Source: an uncultured Muribaculaceae bacterium
GTDB lineage: Bacteria; Bacteroidota; Bacteroidia; Bacteroidales; Muribaculaceae
Reading direction: 5' to 3'
Length of the DNA stretch: 64,000 nt
NCBI GenBank assembly: GCA_910589055.1
Contig: CAJURN010000012.1
Span: 26,472 to 90,471, forward strand
Part shown: positions 1 through 9,051 of the stretch, one piece after another
Numbering within the stretch: the first letter of the stretch is position 1
Layout of the letters: each line of letters opens with the position of its first letter
The notes under the pieces: model-generated
Database searches by the model: none
What the model saw: only the letters and a program-made list of their open reading frames with translations
What the model was told of the DNA's origin: nothing
Made by a program: the position numbers and the translations under genes

Positions 1-1
1 A

Positions 2-82
2 GAAAACCACACATTCAGCGCCGTCCTGGGCAAGGAATCCAATCCCTTCCTTATCCGTCCGGTACTTACCATTTATAAATAA
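2..82 (+). CDS. C-terminal end of an unidentified protein (partial)
   Basis: One reading frame is open from the window edge to a TAA at 80-82 and encodes 26 residues, including NPFLIRPVLTIYK. This is the end of a gene whose body lies before the window. It is followed by a hairpin and then by the lyase lipoprotein gene on the same strand, so it may belong to the same cluster. Function cannot be assigned from so short a tail. Confidence 0.6.
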   Translation, partial: ENHTFSAVLGKESNPFLIRPVLTIYK

Positions 83-94
83 TCCGTTTTCCTG

Positions 95-131
95 AATGGC
101 AGGCTCTTCCGAGCCGGAAGAGTCTGCCATT
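95..131 (+). other. 17-bp intergenic hairpin without a clear T-run
   Basis: The arms 95-111 and 115-131 pair over 17 bp (one G-U pair) around a 3-nt loop. The hairpin lies between the end of the upstream gene and the lyase gene at 149. No T-run follows it, so it may be a weak terminator or an mRNA processing or stability element that separates expression of the two genes. Confidence 0.6.
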
Positions 132-148
132 ATCATATCCCGACCATC

Positions 149-2653
149 ATGCTGAAACAGAATTTCAAATACATCTTTGCCGCCCTCGCCTTCTCGCTGG
201 CCGCATGCTCCGACGACGATCCGATTCTGCCGGTGACCCCCGATGATCCGCAGCTGACGCCCGACGATGAATTGCTATACCACGACTATGTGCGCTCCGA
301 TGTGTACCCTAAACTTAACAATGAGGTATATCTCAATCCGCCGCCACTGTTGGTACCCGACTCATGGCGCGGCGACTCATTGGTACAGTTCGAGGTGTCG
401 GCAGATGCCGGTTTCAGCACAAGCACATTCCTGAGCGAGCCACACCCGTGGTCGATGGCCTCCCCTCACAAACGTCTGGAGCCGGGACGATGGTACTGGC
501 GCTACCGCCACGTAGCCACCGACGGCACCGAAGGTGAATGGAGCGGAGCAATCGCGTTCAATATCGACGGGTCGCTACCCGAATTTGCCACACCGTCGAT
601 TGAGGATTTCAACGCCGCACTTCCCACCGGGCATCCACGTCTCAACAGCTATATCGACGACAATCTCGAATCCGCGCGCGCAGGCATCAAGAGCCATCCC
701 GAATACAAGGCCATGATCGCACGCGCCACCACGGCAATGAATCTCGACTATACCGACATATCGGCATATTATGCAAACAAAGCTATGTCGGAGACCCTGA
801 ACTACGCGGTCAGCCACCTCTATCAGGCCTGGATTCTGACCCGGGACGAGCAATATGCCTCCAAAATGATGGAAATTATTCAGGCCATGATTGCCCGCCC
901 CGCCACCGACCGTGAACTTTTCAACGGCGACTCCAATTTCCAGCCCTCCAATATCGCACAATGCTACATCCGTATCTACGACAGTCTTTTCGACCGTCTT
1001 AGCCAGAGCGAGCGTGCAGCCTCGGAAGAATTCATGCTGCGCATCGTGCGCCGTCTGCTCAAAGCCCAGATGGGTCAGGAGGATAATCTCTTCGACAGCC
1101 ATTTCTGGCAGCACAACATGCTCGGTGTGTTCCAGTGTGTGTACATGCTCCACGACAAGATGCCTTATCGCGAGATGGCTCTCGAGGCTTTGGACTACTA
1201 CTATGAGCTTTGGGTGACACGCGCTCCCGGCTCGGGCTACAACCGCGACGGCGTGTGGCACAACAGCGCCGCTTATTTCGACGCCAACATGGAAACACTC
1301 CATTACATGCCTCTGATTCTCTCAAAAATCACCGGATTTGACTTTCTGAGCCATCCCTGGTATCAGAACGCCGGCAAATCAATACCTTACACCTGGCCCA
1401 CCGCCTCCCAGAGCAGCGGGTTCGGCGACAGCAGCGATTCGGGCACACCTTCGCGCCTGCGTGTGGCAATGGCCGACTTCCTTGCCCGCCACACCGGCGA
1501 CGAATTTGCAGGATGGTATGCCGAGCAGAACCGGAGCTTGCTCCAGGCTGATTTCGTGTTCCGTCTCGACCGTATGGTAAACAGCTACTCCTACTCCACT
1601 TCCCGCCCCGACCATATCGACAAACTCATCTGGTACAAAGACACAGGCGAGGCTGTGGCTCACAGCGACCTTGCCGACATTGACAACAATCTTGCGGTGT
1701 CGTTCAAGTCGAGCCGTTTCGGCTGCACACAGCATACCTACGCCAATCAAAATGCCTTCAACATAGTTTACCGCGGATGCGATGTATTCCGCAACACGGG
1801 ACACTATTTCAAATACGCCTCTCCCCATCACATCATGGACTACCGCCACTCCCGCGCCCACAACACAATCCTCGTCGACGGCATAGGGCAGGCTTTCGCC
1901 CCCGAAGCCTACGGCAACATCGTGCGCGGAATCGAGAGCGACAATATTGTGTACATTATGGGCGATGCCTCCAACGCCTACACCGATTCATGCCACCTGC
2001 AGGTGTGGATCAACAATTTCAAGGACGCGGGCCTGACACAGAGCCGCGAGAACGGATTCGGCTCCACACCCCTGAGCCTGTATCAGCGACATGTGCTCAT
2101 GTTAGGAGGTAACATCGTGGTGGTATACGACGACATCGCCACCTCTGCTCCGGCCTCAATCAACTGGATGCTCAACAACCGCAATGAATTCACAACCGGA
2201 GCCGACGGCTCGACATTCACCGTGGAGAACGCCGAAAAGAATTTCGCCGCCGACTCGCGCCTGCTCTGCTCAACATCCTTTACCCATCAGGAAAGCACCG
2301 AATTCTTCTACCCCACTCCGTCGAAAGCTCAATATCCCGACCACTGGCACTACATGGCAACTACGTCGAAGGATACTTCGTTCCGTTTTCTGTTCGTGCT
2401 CAAGGTGCGTGACCTCGACGAACCGGCAACCGTAATAGAACCTGACGCGAGCGGCACCGTGAATATCGACGGATGGACAATCCGCGCCGCCTTCGACGGC
2501 CAGGCTCCCTCGCTATCCATCAGCAATCCCGCCCTCAACGCATCATTCAACCTCAACTCCGACGGAGGCGTGATACACGACACCGTCGACGGCGCGGCCA
2601 CTGAATTGGAAACCATTGACTACACACCATTGCATACACGTTCACAATCATGA
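149..2653 (+). CDS. Heparinase II/III-like polysaccharide lyase, lipoprotein
   Basis: This 834-residue protein is probably a surface lyase of uronic-acid polysaccharides. It starts with a lipoprotein signal (SLAAC, lipidated Cys20) followed by SDDDP, the acidic context of Bacteroidota surface lipoproteins. An N-terminal beta domain (about 50-145, motif GRWYWRYR) and an alpha/alpha toroid (about 150-450, DUF4962-type) precede a heparinase II/III beta domain (about 500-750). Candidate catalytic residues are His318/His322 in HFWQH, the DGVWHNSAAYFDANM segment with a conserved Tyr, and His567/His571 in HSRAHNTILVDG. The gene at 10487 is a paralogue with matching motifs. The stop overlaps the next start (ATGA), indicating an operon. 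Family membership is clear. The substrate is not; heparin/heparan, chondroitin or another uronan are all possible. Confidence 0.8.
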   Translation: MLKQNFKYIFAALAFSLAACSDDDPILPVTPDDPQLTPDDELLYHDYVRSDVYPKLNNEVYLNPPPLLVPDSWRGDSLVQFEVSADAGFSTSTFLSEPHPWSMASPHKRLEPGRWYWRYRHVATDGTEGEWSGAIAFNIDGSLPEFATPSIEDFNAALPTGHPRLNSYIDDNLESARAGIKSHPEYKAMIARATTAMNLDYTDISAYYANKAMSETLNYAVSHLYQAWILTRDEQYASKMMEIIQAMIARPATDRELFNGDSNFQPSNIAQCYIRIYDSLFDRLSQSERAASEEFMLRIVRRLLKAQMGQEDNLFDSHFWQHNMLGVFQCVYMLHDKMPYREMALEALDYYYELWVTRAPGSGYNRDGVWHNSAAYFDANMETLHYMPLILSKITGFDFLSHPWYQNAGKSIPYTWPTASQSSGFGDSSDSGTPSRLRVAMADFLARHTGDEFAGWYAEQNRSLLQADFVFRLDRMVNSYSYSTSRPDHIDKLIWYKDTGEAVAHSDLADIDNNLAVSFKSSRFGCTQHTYANQNAFNIVYRGCDVFRNTGHYFKYASPHHIMDYRHSRAHNTILVDGIGQAFAPEAYGNIVRGIESDNIVYIMGDASNAYTDSCHLQVWINNFKDAGLTQSRENGFGSTPLSLYQRHVLMLGGNIVVVYDDIATSAPASINWMLNNRNEFTTGADGSTFTVENAEKNFAADSRLLCSTSFTHQESTEFFYPTPSKAQYPDHWHYMATTSKDTSFRFLFVLKVRDLDEPATVIEPDASGTVNIDGWTIRAAFDGQAPSLSISNPALNASFNLNSDGGVIHDTVDGAATELETIDYTPLHTRSQS

Positions 2654-5600
2654 AGCTATCAATCATCACACTTCTGCTATGTCTCGGAATTTCCGTGCCG
2701 GGATTCGCTGAAGAAAGAATCTTTGCTGAATATTTCGACATCCCCGTGGGAAGTCCGGCGGGTACGGAAGTCACCGGACGTATCCATCTTGAGCGCAACA
2801 AGGATGTGGCTGTAAGTCCCATTCCAGAAGGTTACACTTTTGAGATTCTGCGCCAGCGCGAAGGTCAGGATTATTTCGCCATCGACACCGAGCGCGATGC
2901 AGCCGGCCGCATCATGGGCGTGCTGTATGTAAAGGAAGGCGCCCAGCTCCCCGCTGATCGCGCAAGATATTCTCTCACAGTCGCACTCAAGGACGGCAAG
3001 AAACTCGTGCAGAAATTTCCCGTGAAAATCAGCGCCGTCAAGCAGACGTTGTGGAGCGACCTCTACAACCGTTATGTGCCGCAGGTAATCAACAATCCCC
3101 GCATGTATGGCAAGGAAAAGCTCACCGACGAGCAAGTGGCAGCAGCCATTACCGACCTGAAAGCCAACAATTACCGCTTCAGCGATGAGGTGTGCTACAC
3201 CAAGCACCCTTCGGAATATCCCGGCCGACTTGACGAGATAGACCACTGGAAGGGCGGCACAATTGATTACGACTACATGCGCGTGTGTAACCGCATAGGC
3301 CAGCTTGGCTACGCTTACGTGAAATCGCCCGTATACGGCTTCGAAGGCGACCCCGCCAAACACGCCGAGCTTCGCGATGTGATTGTGGATGCCATCCTTG
3401 CCTACACCGACGTATTCCCCATCGAAGGCACCGACATGCTCATCGACGGCCAACCTATCGGCAAATACACCGGCGACGGATTCAGCCTTCTGCAGAAGCA
3501 CCATCTTGCCGGCCACGAAATCGCCACACACCAGTGGACACTCACCGACCCGCTTATGGTGCCGGTGCTCAACATGATGCCCGACATTCTCGACGGCATA
3601 TCCCAAGGCGACGAAAAGATGCAGCGCCTCCACGATGCGCTCATCCGCTACCTCCAGGTTTTCACATCAATAGTAGAAGGCCGTCGCGCCATCGACAATC
3701 CCAAAGAACGCTGGGGCCTGATTTCCGACCCCAATTACTCGGCAGGTGCCTGGACCGATGCCAACCTCGGCCACCGCTCGCGCACCATGCTTGCCCTTCC
3801 CATCATCTGGGCCGACTACAACCGCCCCATGACTTACGTACAGTACTGGTACGACGACTTTTACAAGGACAAGCCTTATGAGGGCTTCAACTACGCACAC
3901 GGCTGGAGCCCTAACGGCGTAGTGGCTGACGTGGCTCACTGGATGTCGCTCAGCAATATTCCCGCCCACCATTACAAGCAGTCCGGCTACCAGCCCGACG
4001 GCACTATCTCCCACCATGTAGCCAACGGTACAGACGCCGCCATGTCGGCCTACGGATTTGAATGGCTCACCGACCTCAACACCGGCTTCAACTACTTCAA
4101 AAACACGCCCTACGAAATTCCGGGCGAGAACATGCAGTTTGAGCTTGACCGCCTCATCGACATCTATCCCATATTCTTCTACAAGCAGGGAATGGACAAC
4201 CTTATATCGGGCCGTTCGTTTCTTCAGGACCCCAAACATTTCACACTCAAGAGCTATACCAAGGGCGTAAACTCCCTGCTTAAAGCCGTGAGCAAACGTT
4301 CGAAAGTCGAAAGAGCCGACTCACTGCGCGCTTTCGTCAAGGCACTCAAAGCCAACAAACATGAAATGACAGCCACCGTGCCTTTCTGGGTCAACGAATA
4401 CATAATCCACCGTCAGGGCAACGAAAACGGCAAACAGCCATTCTTCGTATCGCTCAAACTGAAGTCGGAACGCACCGTGGGTGCTGAGGACTTCGACAAG
4501 AAGGTGCGCAAATCATGGCACATGGGCTACGGCATCATGCAGACAAAAGTCAAGGGTGACGAATACGACGTTCCGGTGCTTGTGCAGTTCGACTGGCACG
4601 CTCTTCCCGGACTCACCGAGGAATGGCGCTCCGATCCTCTGCCTCTCAAGGGTGGTTCTCAGGCATCAAAACCCGGCGCCAACAAGATTGCCGGCGTGCT
4701 TGCCGACGGCACAGCAGGTATGGCAATCTACCATCACCTCACCAAGGAAAAATACAGTTCCGCACAGGCTTTCAAGAGCTACGGGTTCGTAGGCGAGAGC
4801 GCCATCTCTCAGGGTTCTGCCATCAGCCGCTATCGCAAAGGCACGGGCGAGAACATCACCACGTTTATCGACCAGGGCGCACTTTCCTCGCCGCTCACAA
4901 TATGCGTCGACGGCAAGACCACTGTTGTTGATGCCGGAAAATCGGTAGACCTCACTTTCACCTCATCCACTCCCATGTGGATGCACATCGGAGCCAAAGG
5001 CTACGTAGTGGTTCCCGACGGCAAAGCAACCCTCCGTGTTGTAACAGGTGACAACGTGAACGTCACCGACCCCAAGTATAAATTCAAGGGCAAACGCGGT
5101 CCGGGCTATATCCTTGCGCTCGACCACGGAGCAAACCCCGCGGCAGGTACCGACAGCTACACCTATGCTGTTCTGCCCAATGCCACCGCTGAACGTATGC
5201 CCGAACTGGCTGCCGATTTCGTGAGCGACTTCGATTTTGCCCGCAACGGAGCCTCGGCACACGCCCTCAGTTCCGCCAAAAACGGTGTGCACCAGTTTGC
5301 ATTTTTCGCGCCTTCGAGCATAAAGGCCGGCAATATCACCGCCACTGCGGAAGCTCCTTCCCAACTTATGCTCCGCGAGACTTCCGATGCTTACATCCTC
5401 TCCGCCGGAAATCCTGCGCCCGACGATAAAAACGTCACCTCTCTTTCGTTTACCCTCTCGAAACGTCTTCCCGCAGGCACATATTCCTACCGTGTGGGCG
5501 GTATCTACCCCCTTGACGGCGAAACCGTGACCGTGGCCGACGAAGGCAAGGGCTCCCGCATTACAGTGGAACTGCCTGATTTCCGCGACGAACAGAAGTA

Positions 5601-5661
5601 CAACTATCAGACCGAACTCTACAATGCCGCACCTGTGGTAATTTCAATTCCCAAGAAATAA
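2650..5661 (+). CDS. PL8-like chondroitinase-type polysaccharide lyase
   Basis: This 1003-residue secreted protein (Sec signal, residues 1-20) is close in length to Proteus chondroitinase ABC. It shows the same order: an N-terminal beta-sandwich (about 20-130), an alpha/alpha toroid catalytic domain (about 140-550) and a C-terminal super-sandwich beta domain (about 570-1000). The segment near residues 450-475 (DGTISHHVANGTDAAMSAYG) resembles the PL8 active-site region with its catalytic His and, seven or so residues on, Tyr. PL8 lyases beta-eliminate chondroitin, dermatan or hyaluronan and leave unsaturated uronyl ends, which the GH88 enzyme downstream would remove. It overlaps the preceding lyase gene by 4 nt and is 2 nt from the sulfatase. 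The family call is good. The substrate is inferred. Confidence 0.75.
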   Translation: MKLSIITLLLCLGISVPGFAEERIFAEYFDIPVGSPAGTEVTGRIHLERNKDVAVSPIPEGYTFEILRQREGQDYFAIDTERDAAGRIMGVLYVKEGAQLPADRARYSLTVALKDGKKLVQKFPVKISAVKQTLWSDLYNRYVPQVINNPRMYGKEKLTDEQVAAAITDLKANNYRFSDEVCYTKHPSEYPGRLDEIDHWKGGTIDYDYMRVCNRIGQLGYAYVKSPVYGFEGDPAKHAELRDVIVDAILAYTDVFPIEGTDMLIDGQPIGKYTGDGFSLLQKHHLAGHEIATHQWTLTDPLMVPVLNMMPDILDGISQGDEKMQRLHDALIRYLQVFTSIVEGRRAIDNPKERWGLISDPNYSAGAWTDANLGHRSRTMLALPIIWADYNRPMTYVQYWYDDFYKDKPYEGFNYAHGWSPNGVVADVAHWMSLSNIPAHHYKQSGYQPDGTISHHVANGTDAAMSAYGFEWLTDLNTGFNYFKNTPYEIPGENMQFELDRLIDIYPIFFYKQGMDNLISGRSFLQDPKHFTLKSYTKGVNSLLKAVSKRSKVERADSLRAFVKALKANKHEMTATVPFWVNEYIIHRQGNENGKQPFFVSLKLKSERTVGAEDFDKKVRKSWHMGYGIMQTKVKGDEYDVPVLVQFDWHALPGLTEEWRSDPLPLKGGSQASKPGANKIAGVLADGTAGMAIYHHLTKEKYSSAQAFKSYGFVGESAISQGSAISRYRKGTGENITTFIDQGALSSPLTICVDGKTTVVDAGKSVDLTFTSSTPMWMHIGAKGYVVVPDGKATLRVVTGDNVNVTDPKYKFKGKRGPGYILALDHGANPAAGTDSYTYAVLPNATAERMPELAADFVSDFDFARNGASAHALSSAKNGVHQFAFFAPSSIKAGNITATAEAPSQLMLRETSDAYILSAGNPAPDDKNVTSLSFTLSKRLPAGTYSYRVGGIYPLDGETVTVADEGKGSRITVELPDFRDEQKYNYQTELYNAAPVVISIPKK

Positions 5662-5663
5662 AG

Positions 5664-7040
5664 ATGAATACAACAAAATACCTCATGACACTCGCGGCTG
5701 CCGCAGGCGCTGTGCCTACGGCTATCGCAGCCGAGAAGCCCAATGTGGTGATTCTCCTTACCGACGACCAGGGCTACGGCGACCTCCGTTGCTATGGCAA
5801 CCCCAAGGTGAGCACTCCCAATATTGACCGCCTTGCTTCCGAGGGCACGCTCTACACCGATTTCTATGCCGGTGCGGCAGCTTCCACCCCCTCTCGCGCC
5901 GGCCTTCTCACCGGCCGCTATGCCGAACGCGTAGGTGTTCCCGATGTTGTTGACGACACATCCGACAACGGAATAAAGGTCGATGAGCTCACTATTGCCG
6001 ACTATCTCAAGCAGCACGGCTACTCCACCGGCATGTTCGGAAAATGGCATCTCGGCTATCAGCCGGAATACATGCCTAACCGCCATGGCTTCACCGAGTT
6101 CTACGGCTTGCCCTACTCCATGGATATGTGGCCCTTCCACCCTGCTCCCGACCACGCCTACCGCGCGTTGCCGCTCTATCAGAACGAGGAAGTGCTTGAA
6201 TACAATCCGCCTGTCGACGAAATGACAACACGCCTTACCGACCGTGCCGTAGATTTCATCCGCCGCAATGCCGACGAGCCATTCTTCCTCTATCTGCCTT
6301 ATACCCAGCCGCACGTTCCCCTCGGCGTGTCCGACAAATTCCGCGGTAAATCCGGCGAAGGTCTTTACGCCGATGTGCTGATGGAGATTGACTGGTCGGT
6401 TGGACAGATTGTCAACACCATCGACAGCCTCGGCCTTGGCGACAACACCCTCATACTTTTCACCTCCGACAACGGCCCCTGGCTCAGCTACGGCAACCAT
6501 GCCGGCAGCACTCTCGGACTCCGCGAGGGCAAAGGCACAACATTCGAAGGAGGCCAGAGGGTTCCTCTTGTAGCACGCATGCCTGGCAAGATTGCTGCCG
6601 GAAAGCGCGACAGCCGCTTTTTCTCTGCCCTTGACTTAGCACCTACCATCACTACAATGGCAGGTGCCACGATGCCCGGCAAAAATAAGAATTTCGACGG
6701 TCAGGACGTTTCCGACATTCTTTTCAGCGAAAAATCCTCAGCACACAAGCCATTTTTCTTCGTCTACAACGGCAAGGTGGAGGCCGTGCGCGACGGCCGC
6801 TATAAATGCGTCGCCCCCCATTCCTACCGCATCGTGACCGAACCCGGTCGTGACGGAGAACCCGGACGTCAGATCATTGACGGAGCAAGCACCGGACTCG
6901 CACTGTTCGACCTTGAGACCGATCCTTACGAGAAAAAAGACATATCCTCTAAAAAACCTGAAATCACAGCGCGCCTGAGCGCCATGATGGATGAGTTCCA
7001 GAAAGATATGGATAACGAAATGGCTCAATACCGGAAGTAA
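5664..7040 (+). CDS. S1-family sulfatase, Ser-type
   Basis: This is a 458-residue secreted arylsulfatase-fold enzyme with a Sec signal in residues 1-23. Metal-binding LLTDDQGYGDLR (Asp34, Asp35) is followed by the sulfatase signature STPSRAGLLTGR, where Ser74 occupies the formylglycine position. Later, FTSDNGPW supplies further metal ligands. Because Ser rather than Cys must be oxidised, the enzyme needs an anaerobic sulfatase-maturating enzyme, and one is encoded at 13191-14411. The gene sits between a PL8-like lyase and GH88 with 2-nt gaps on both sides, so it probably desulfates lyase products. The sulfatase subfamily and sulfate position cannot be told from sequence alone. Confidence 0.92.
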   Translation: MNTTKYLMTLAAAAGAVPTAIAAEKPNVVILLTDDQGYGDLRCYGNPKVSTPNIDRLASEGTLYTDFYAGAAASTPSRAGLLTGRYAERVGVPDVVDDTSDNGIKVDELTIADYLKQHGYSTGMFGKWHLGYQPEYMPNRHGFTEFYGLPYSMDMWPFHPAPDHAYRALPLYQNEEVLEYNPPVDEMTTRLTDRAVDFIRRNADEPFFLYLPYTQPHVPLGVSDKFRGKSGEGLYADVLMEIDWSVGQIVNTIDSLGLGDNTLILFTSDNGPWLSYGNHAGSTLGLREGKGTTFEGGQRVPLVARMPGKIAAGKRDSRFFSALDLAPTITTMAGATMPGKNKNFDGQDVSDILFSEKSSAHKPFFFVYNGKVEAVRDGRYKCVAPHSYRIVTEPGRDGEPGRQIIDGASTGLALFDLETDPYEKKDISSKKPEITARLSAMMDEFQKDMDNEMAQYRK

Positions 7041-7042
7041 TC

Positions 7043-8860
7043 ATGAAAAAAATAATCACTGCATTTGCTGCAATCTCCATGCTGGTTTCGGCCCGGGCGG
7101 CTGAGCCTGCTTGGGTCACAAAGGCATACGACACAGCCACCGCCCAATCGGAAATAATGTATGGACGCGTCGAGAAAGAAGGCAAACTGCCCCGCTCGCG
7201 TGAGCGTGGTCTCCAAGGCCCTGAAGACTGGTGTGTCGGATTCTTTCCCGGCACGATGTGGCTTCTCTACTCGCACACCGGCGACAGCATCTGGCAATCC
7301 CGCGCGAGAAAAACCTGCGGAATGATAGCCGGCGAACGATTTAATGCGTTCGACCACGACCTCGGTTTCAAGATGCAATGCTCCTTCGGCACAGGCCTCT
7401 CGCTCGTTCCCGACAAAGAGTACGAGGACATCCTCTATCGCTCGGCCAGGACACTCGCCTCACGCTATAACCCGCGCGTCGGGCTTATCCAATCGTGGGA
7501 AGCCGACACTTCACGCGACTGGAAATTTCCCGTAATCATCGACAACATGATGAACCTCGAGCTTCTTATGGAGGCTTACAAACTCAGCGGAGACAGCTCG
7601 CTGCGCGATATAGCTCTGGCTCACGCCGACAAAACGATGCGTTGCCATTATCGTCCTAACGTCACCTGCCCACACGTGGTGGATTATGACCCACAGACCG
7701 GTGAGGTGCGCAAATTCGACTGGAACAATGGCTCCGACGACGTGTCGGTGTCGACCTGGGGACGCGGACAATCCTGGGGGCTGTACGGATTCACCATGAT
7801 GTATCGAGAAACAGGCGACAGGAAGTATCTCAAACATGCCGAGCGAATTGCCGACTACCTGCTTTCCCATCCCAATCTTCCCGAAGATATGGTTCCGTAC
7901 TGGGACTATACCGGAAGCGACCGCTCAACCATGCGCGACGCGGCTGCCGCGGCAGTAATGGCATCCGCTCTGATGGAACTGAGCACATGGTCAGAAAACG
8001 GCGAGAAATATTTCGATGCCGGCGAACGCCAGCTCAAGAGTCTTGCCTCCGACGAATATCTCGCCTCGCCGGGCACCAACGACGGCTTTATCATCAAGCA
8101 TGCAACCGGCAACTATCTTTGGAAAAGCGAGCTTGACGGTTCGCTGTCATATGCCGACTATTATTTCATGGAAGCCCTCGACCGCTATATGAAACTCATC
8201 AATGGACATACGTTGTACAACAACAGCGGATACGTGCGCACATCAGTTGGCAACTGGTTTGTTGAAGCCCACGACCCGGCCACCACGGTAACCGAACATG
8301 ACGGCGTAATCGACATCACCACGCCCAAAGGATTTTCAATGTGGTACGACCGCCCGCTCTCCGGCAACTACCGCATAAGCTATCAGGCAAAGATGGTCGA
8401 CAAGGGCGGCCCATGCGACCGCGTGAGCGACCTGAACTGCTTCTGGGGCGCAAAAGATCCCGACAACCCGGACAACCTCTATGCCAACGCAACCTGGCGC
8501 AAAGGTATTTTCCAACATTACAAGACCCTCAAGCTCTTCTATGTAGGTTACGGCGGCAATTACAACTCTACAACACGCTTCCGCCAGTACTACGGAGGCG
8601 GCCCCGGACTCTCCGATGATGTTGTGCGTCCGGTGATTGGTGAATACACCGACAAAGCCCACTTGCTCAAGCCCAACAAGTGGTATAAGATAGAGATTGA
8701 GGCCATGCCCGGCAAAACAGTTTTCAAGGTTGACGGAAAGGTGCTTTTCAGCCACGACTGCACCGCTGCCGACACCGACGGCTATTTCGGCCTTCGCCTA
8801 CTTTCCAACCACTGCCTTATCCGCGACTTTAAAATTGACGACGCTCCCGACGGGAAATAA
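7043..8860 (+). CDS. GH88 unsaturated glucuronyl hydrolase fused to a DUF6250-like domain
   Basis: The 605-residue secreted protein has two parts. Residues about 20-385 form a GH88 alpha/alpha barrel. Asp106 in HDLGFKM and Asp167 in PVIIDNMMN match the two catalytic aspartates of the family, and STWGRGQSWGLYGF is typical. Residues about 390-605 form a beta-sandwich resembling DUF6250, starting at YNNSGYVRTSVGNWFVEAHD. GH88 hydrates and cleaves the unsaturated uronic acid left by lyases, fitting the lyases upstream. The fusion may let the enzyme bind its oligosaccharide. It is the last gene of this unit, with a terminator 39 nt after the stop. Confidence 0.85.
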   Translation: MKKIITAFAAISMLVSARAAEPAWVTKAYDTATAQSEIMYGRVEKEGKLPRSRERGLQGPEDWCVGFFPGTMWLLYSHTGDSIWQSRARKTCGMIAGERFNAFDHDLGFKMQCSFGTGLSLVPDKEYEDILYRSARTLASRYNPRVGLIQSWEADTSRDWKFPVIIDNMMNLELLMEAYKLSGDSSLRDIALAHADKTMRCHYRPNVTCPHVVDYDPQTGEVRKFDWNNGSDDVSVSTWGRGQSWGLYGFTMMYRETGDRKYLKHAERIADYLLSHPNLPEDMVPYWDYTGSDRSTMRDAAAAAVMASALMELSTWSENGEKYFDAGERQLKSLASDEYLASPGTNDGFIIKHATGNYLWKSELDGSLSYADYYFMEALDRYMKLINGHTLYNNSGYVRTSVGNWFVEAHDPATTVTEHDGVIDITTPKGFSMWYDRPLSGNYRISYQAKMVDKGGPCDRVSDLNCFWGAKDPDNPDNLYANATWRKGIFQHYKTLKLFYVGYGGNYNSTTRFRQYYGGGPGLSDDVVRPVIGEYTDKAHLLKPNKWYKIEIEAMPGKTVFKVDGKVLFSHDCTAADTDGYFGLRLLSNHCLIRDFKIDDAPDGK

Positions 8861-8898
8861 AACCGGCATAAAAAGCACTGAATAAACTGATTAATAGG

Positions 8899-8926
8899 AA
8901 AGCGTGCACAAATGTGCACGCTTTTT
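8899..8926 (+). terminator. Rho-independent terminator after GH88
   Basis: An 11-bp perfect stem (8899-8909 with 8914-8924) closes a 4-nt loop and runs into five Ts at 8922-8926. It separates the lyase/sulfatase/GH88 operon from the fucosidase gene downstream. Confidence 0.9.
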
Positions 8927-8984
8927 CAACATTTGCGCATGTCATTTTCTACATTTGAGGACATCGGGCATCGCCTTCATTATG

Positions 8985-8992
8985 TAATTTTG
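8985..8992 (+). promoter_or_regulatory. Bacteroidota -7 box upstream of GH29
   Basis: TAATTTTG matches the TAnnTTTG -7 element and lies 59 nt before the GH29 start, just after a terminator. A TTTG at 8954-8957 is 27 nt away, longer than the usual 19-21 nt, so only the -7 element is supported. Confidence 0.5.
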
Positions 8993-9051
8993 CAATAAGT
9001 AAGATGTACAAAATACATCCTACTTAGAAACATCTAAATCCTGAAAACCAC

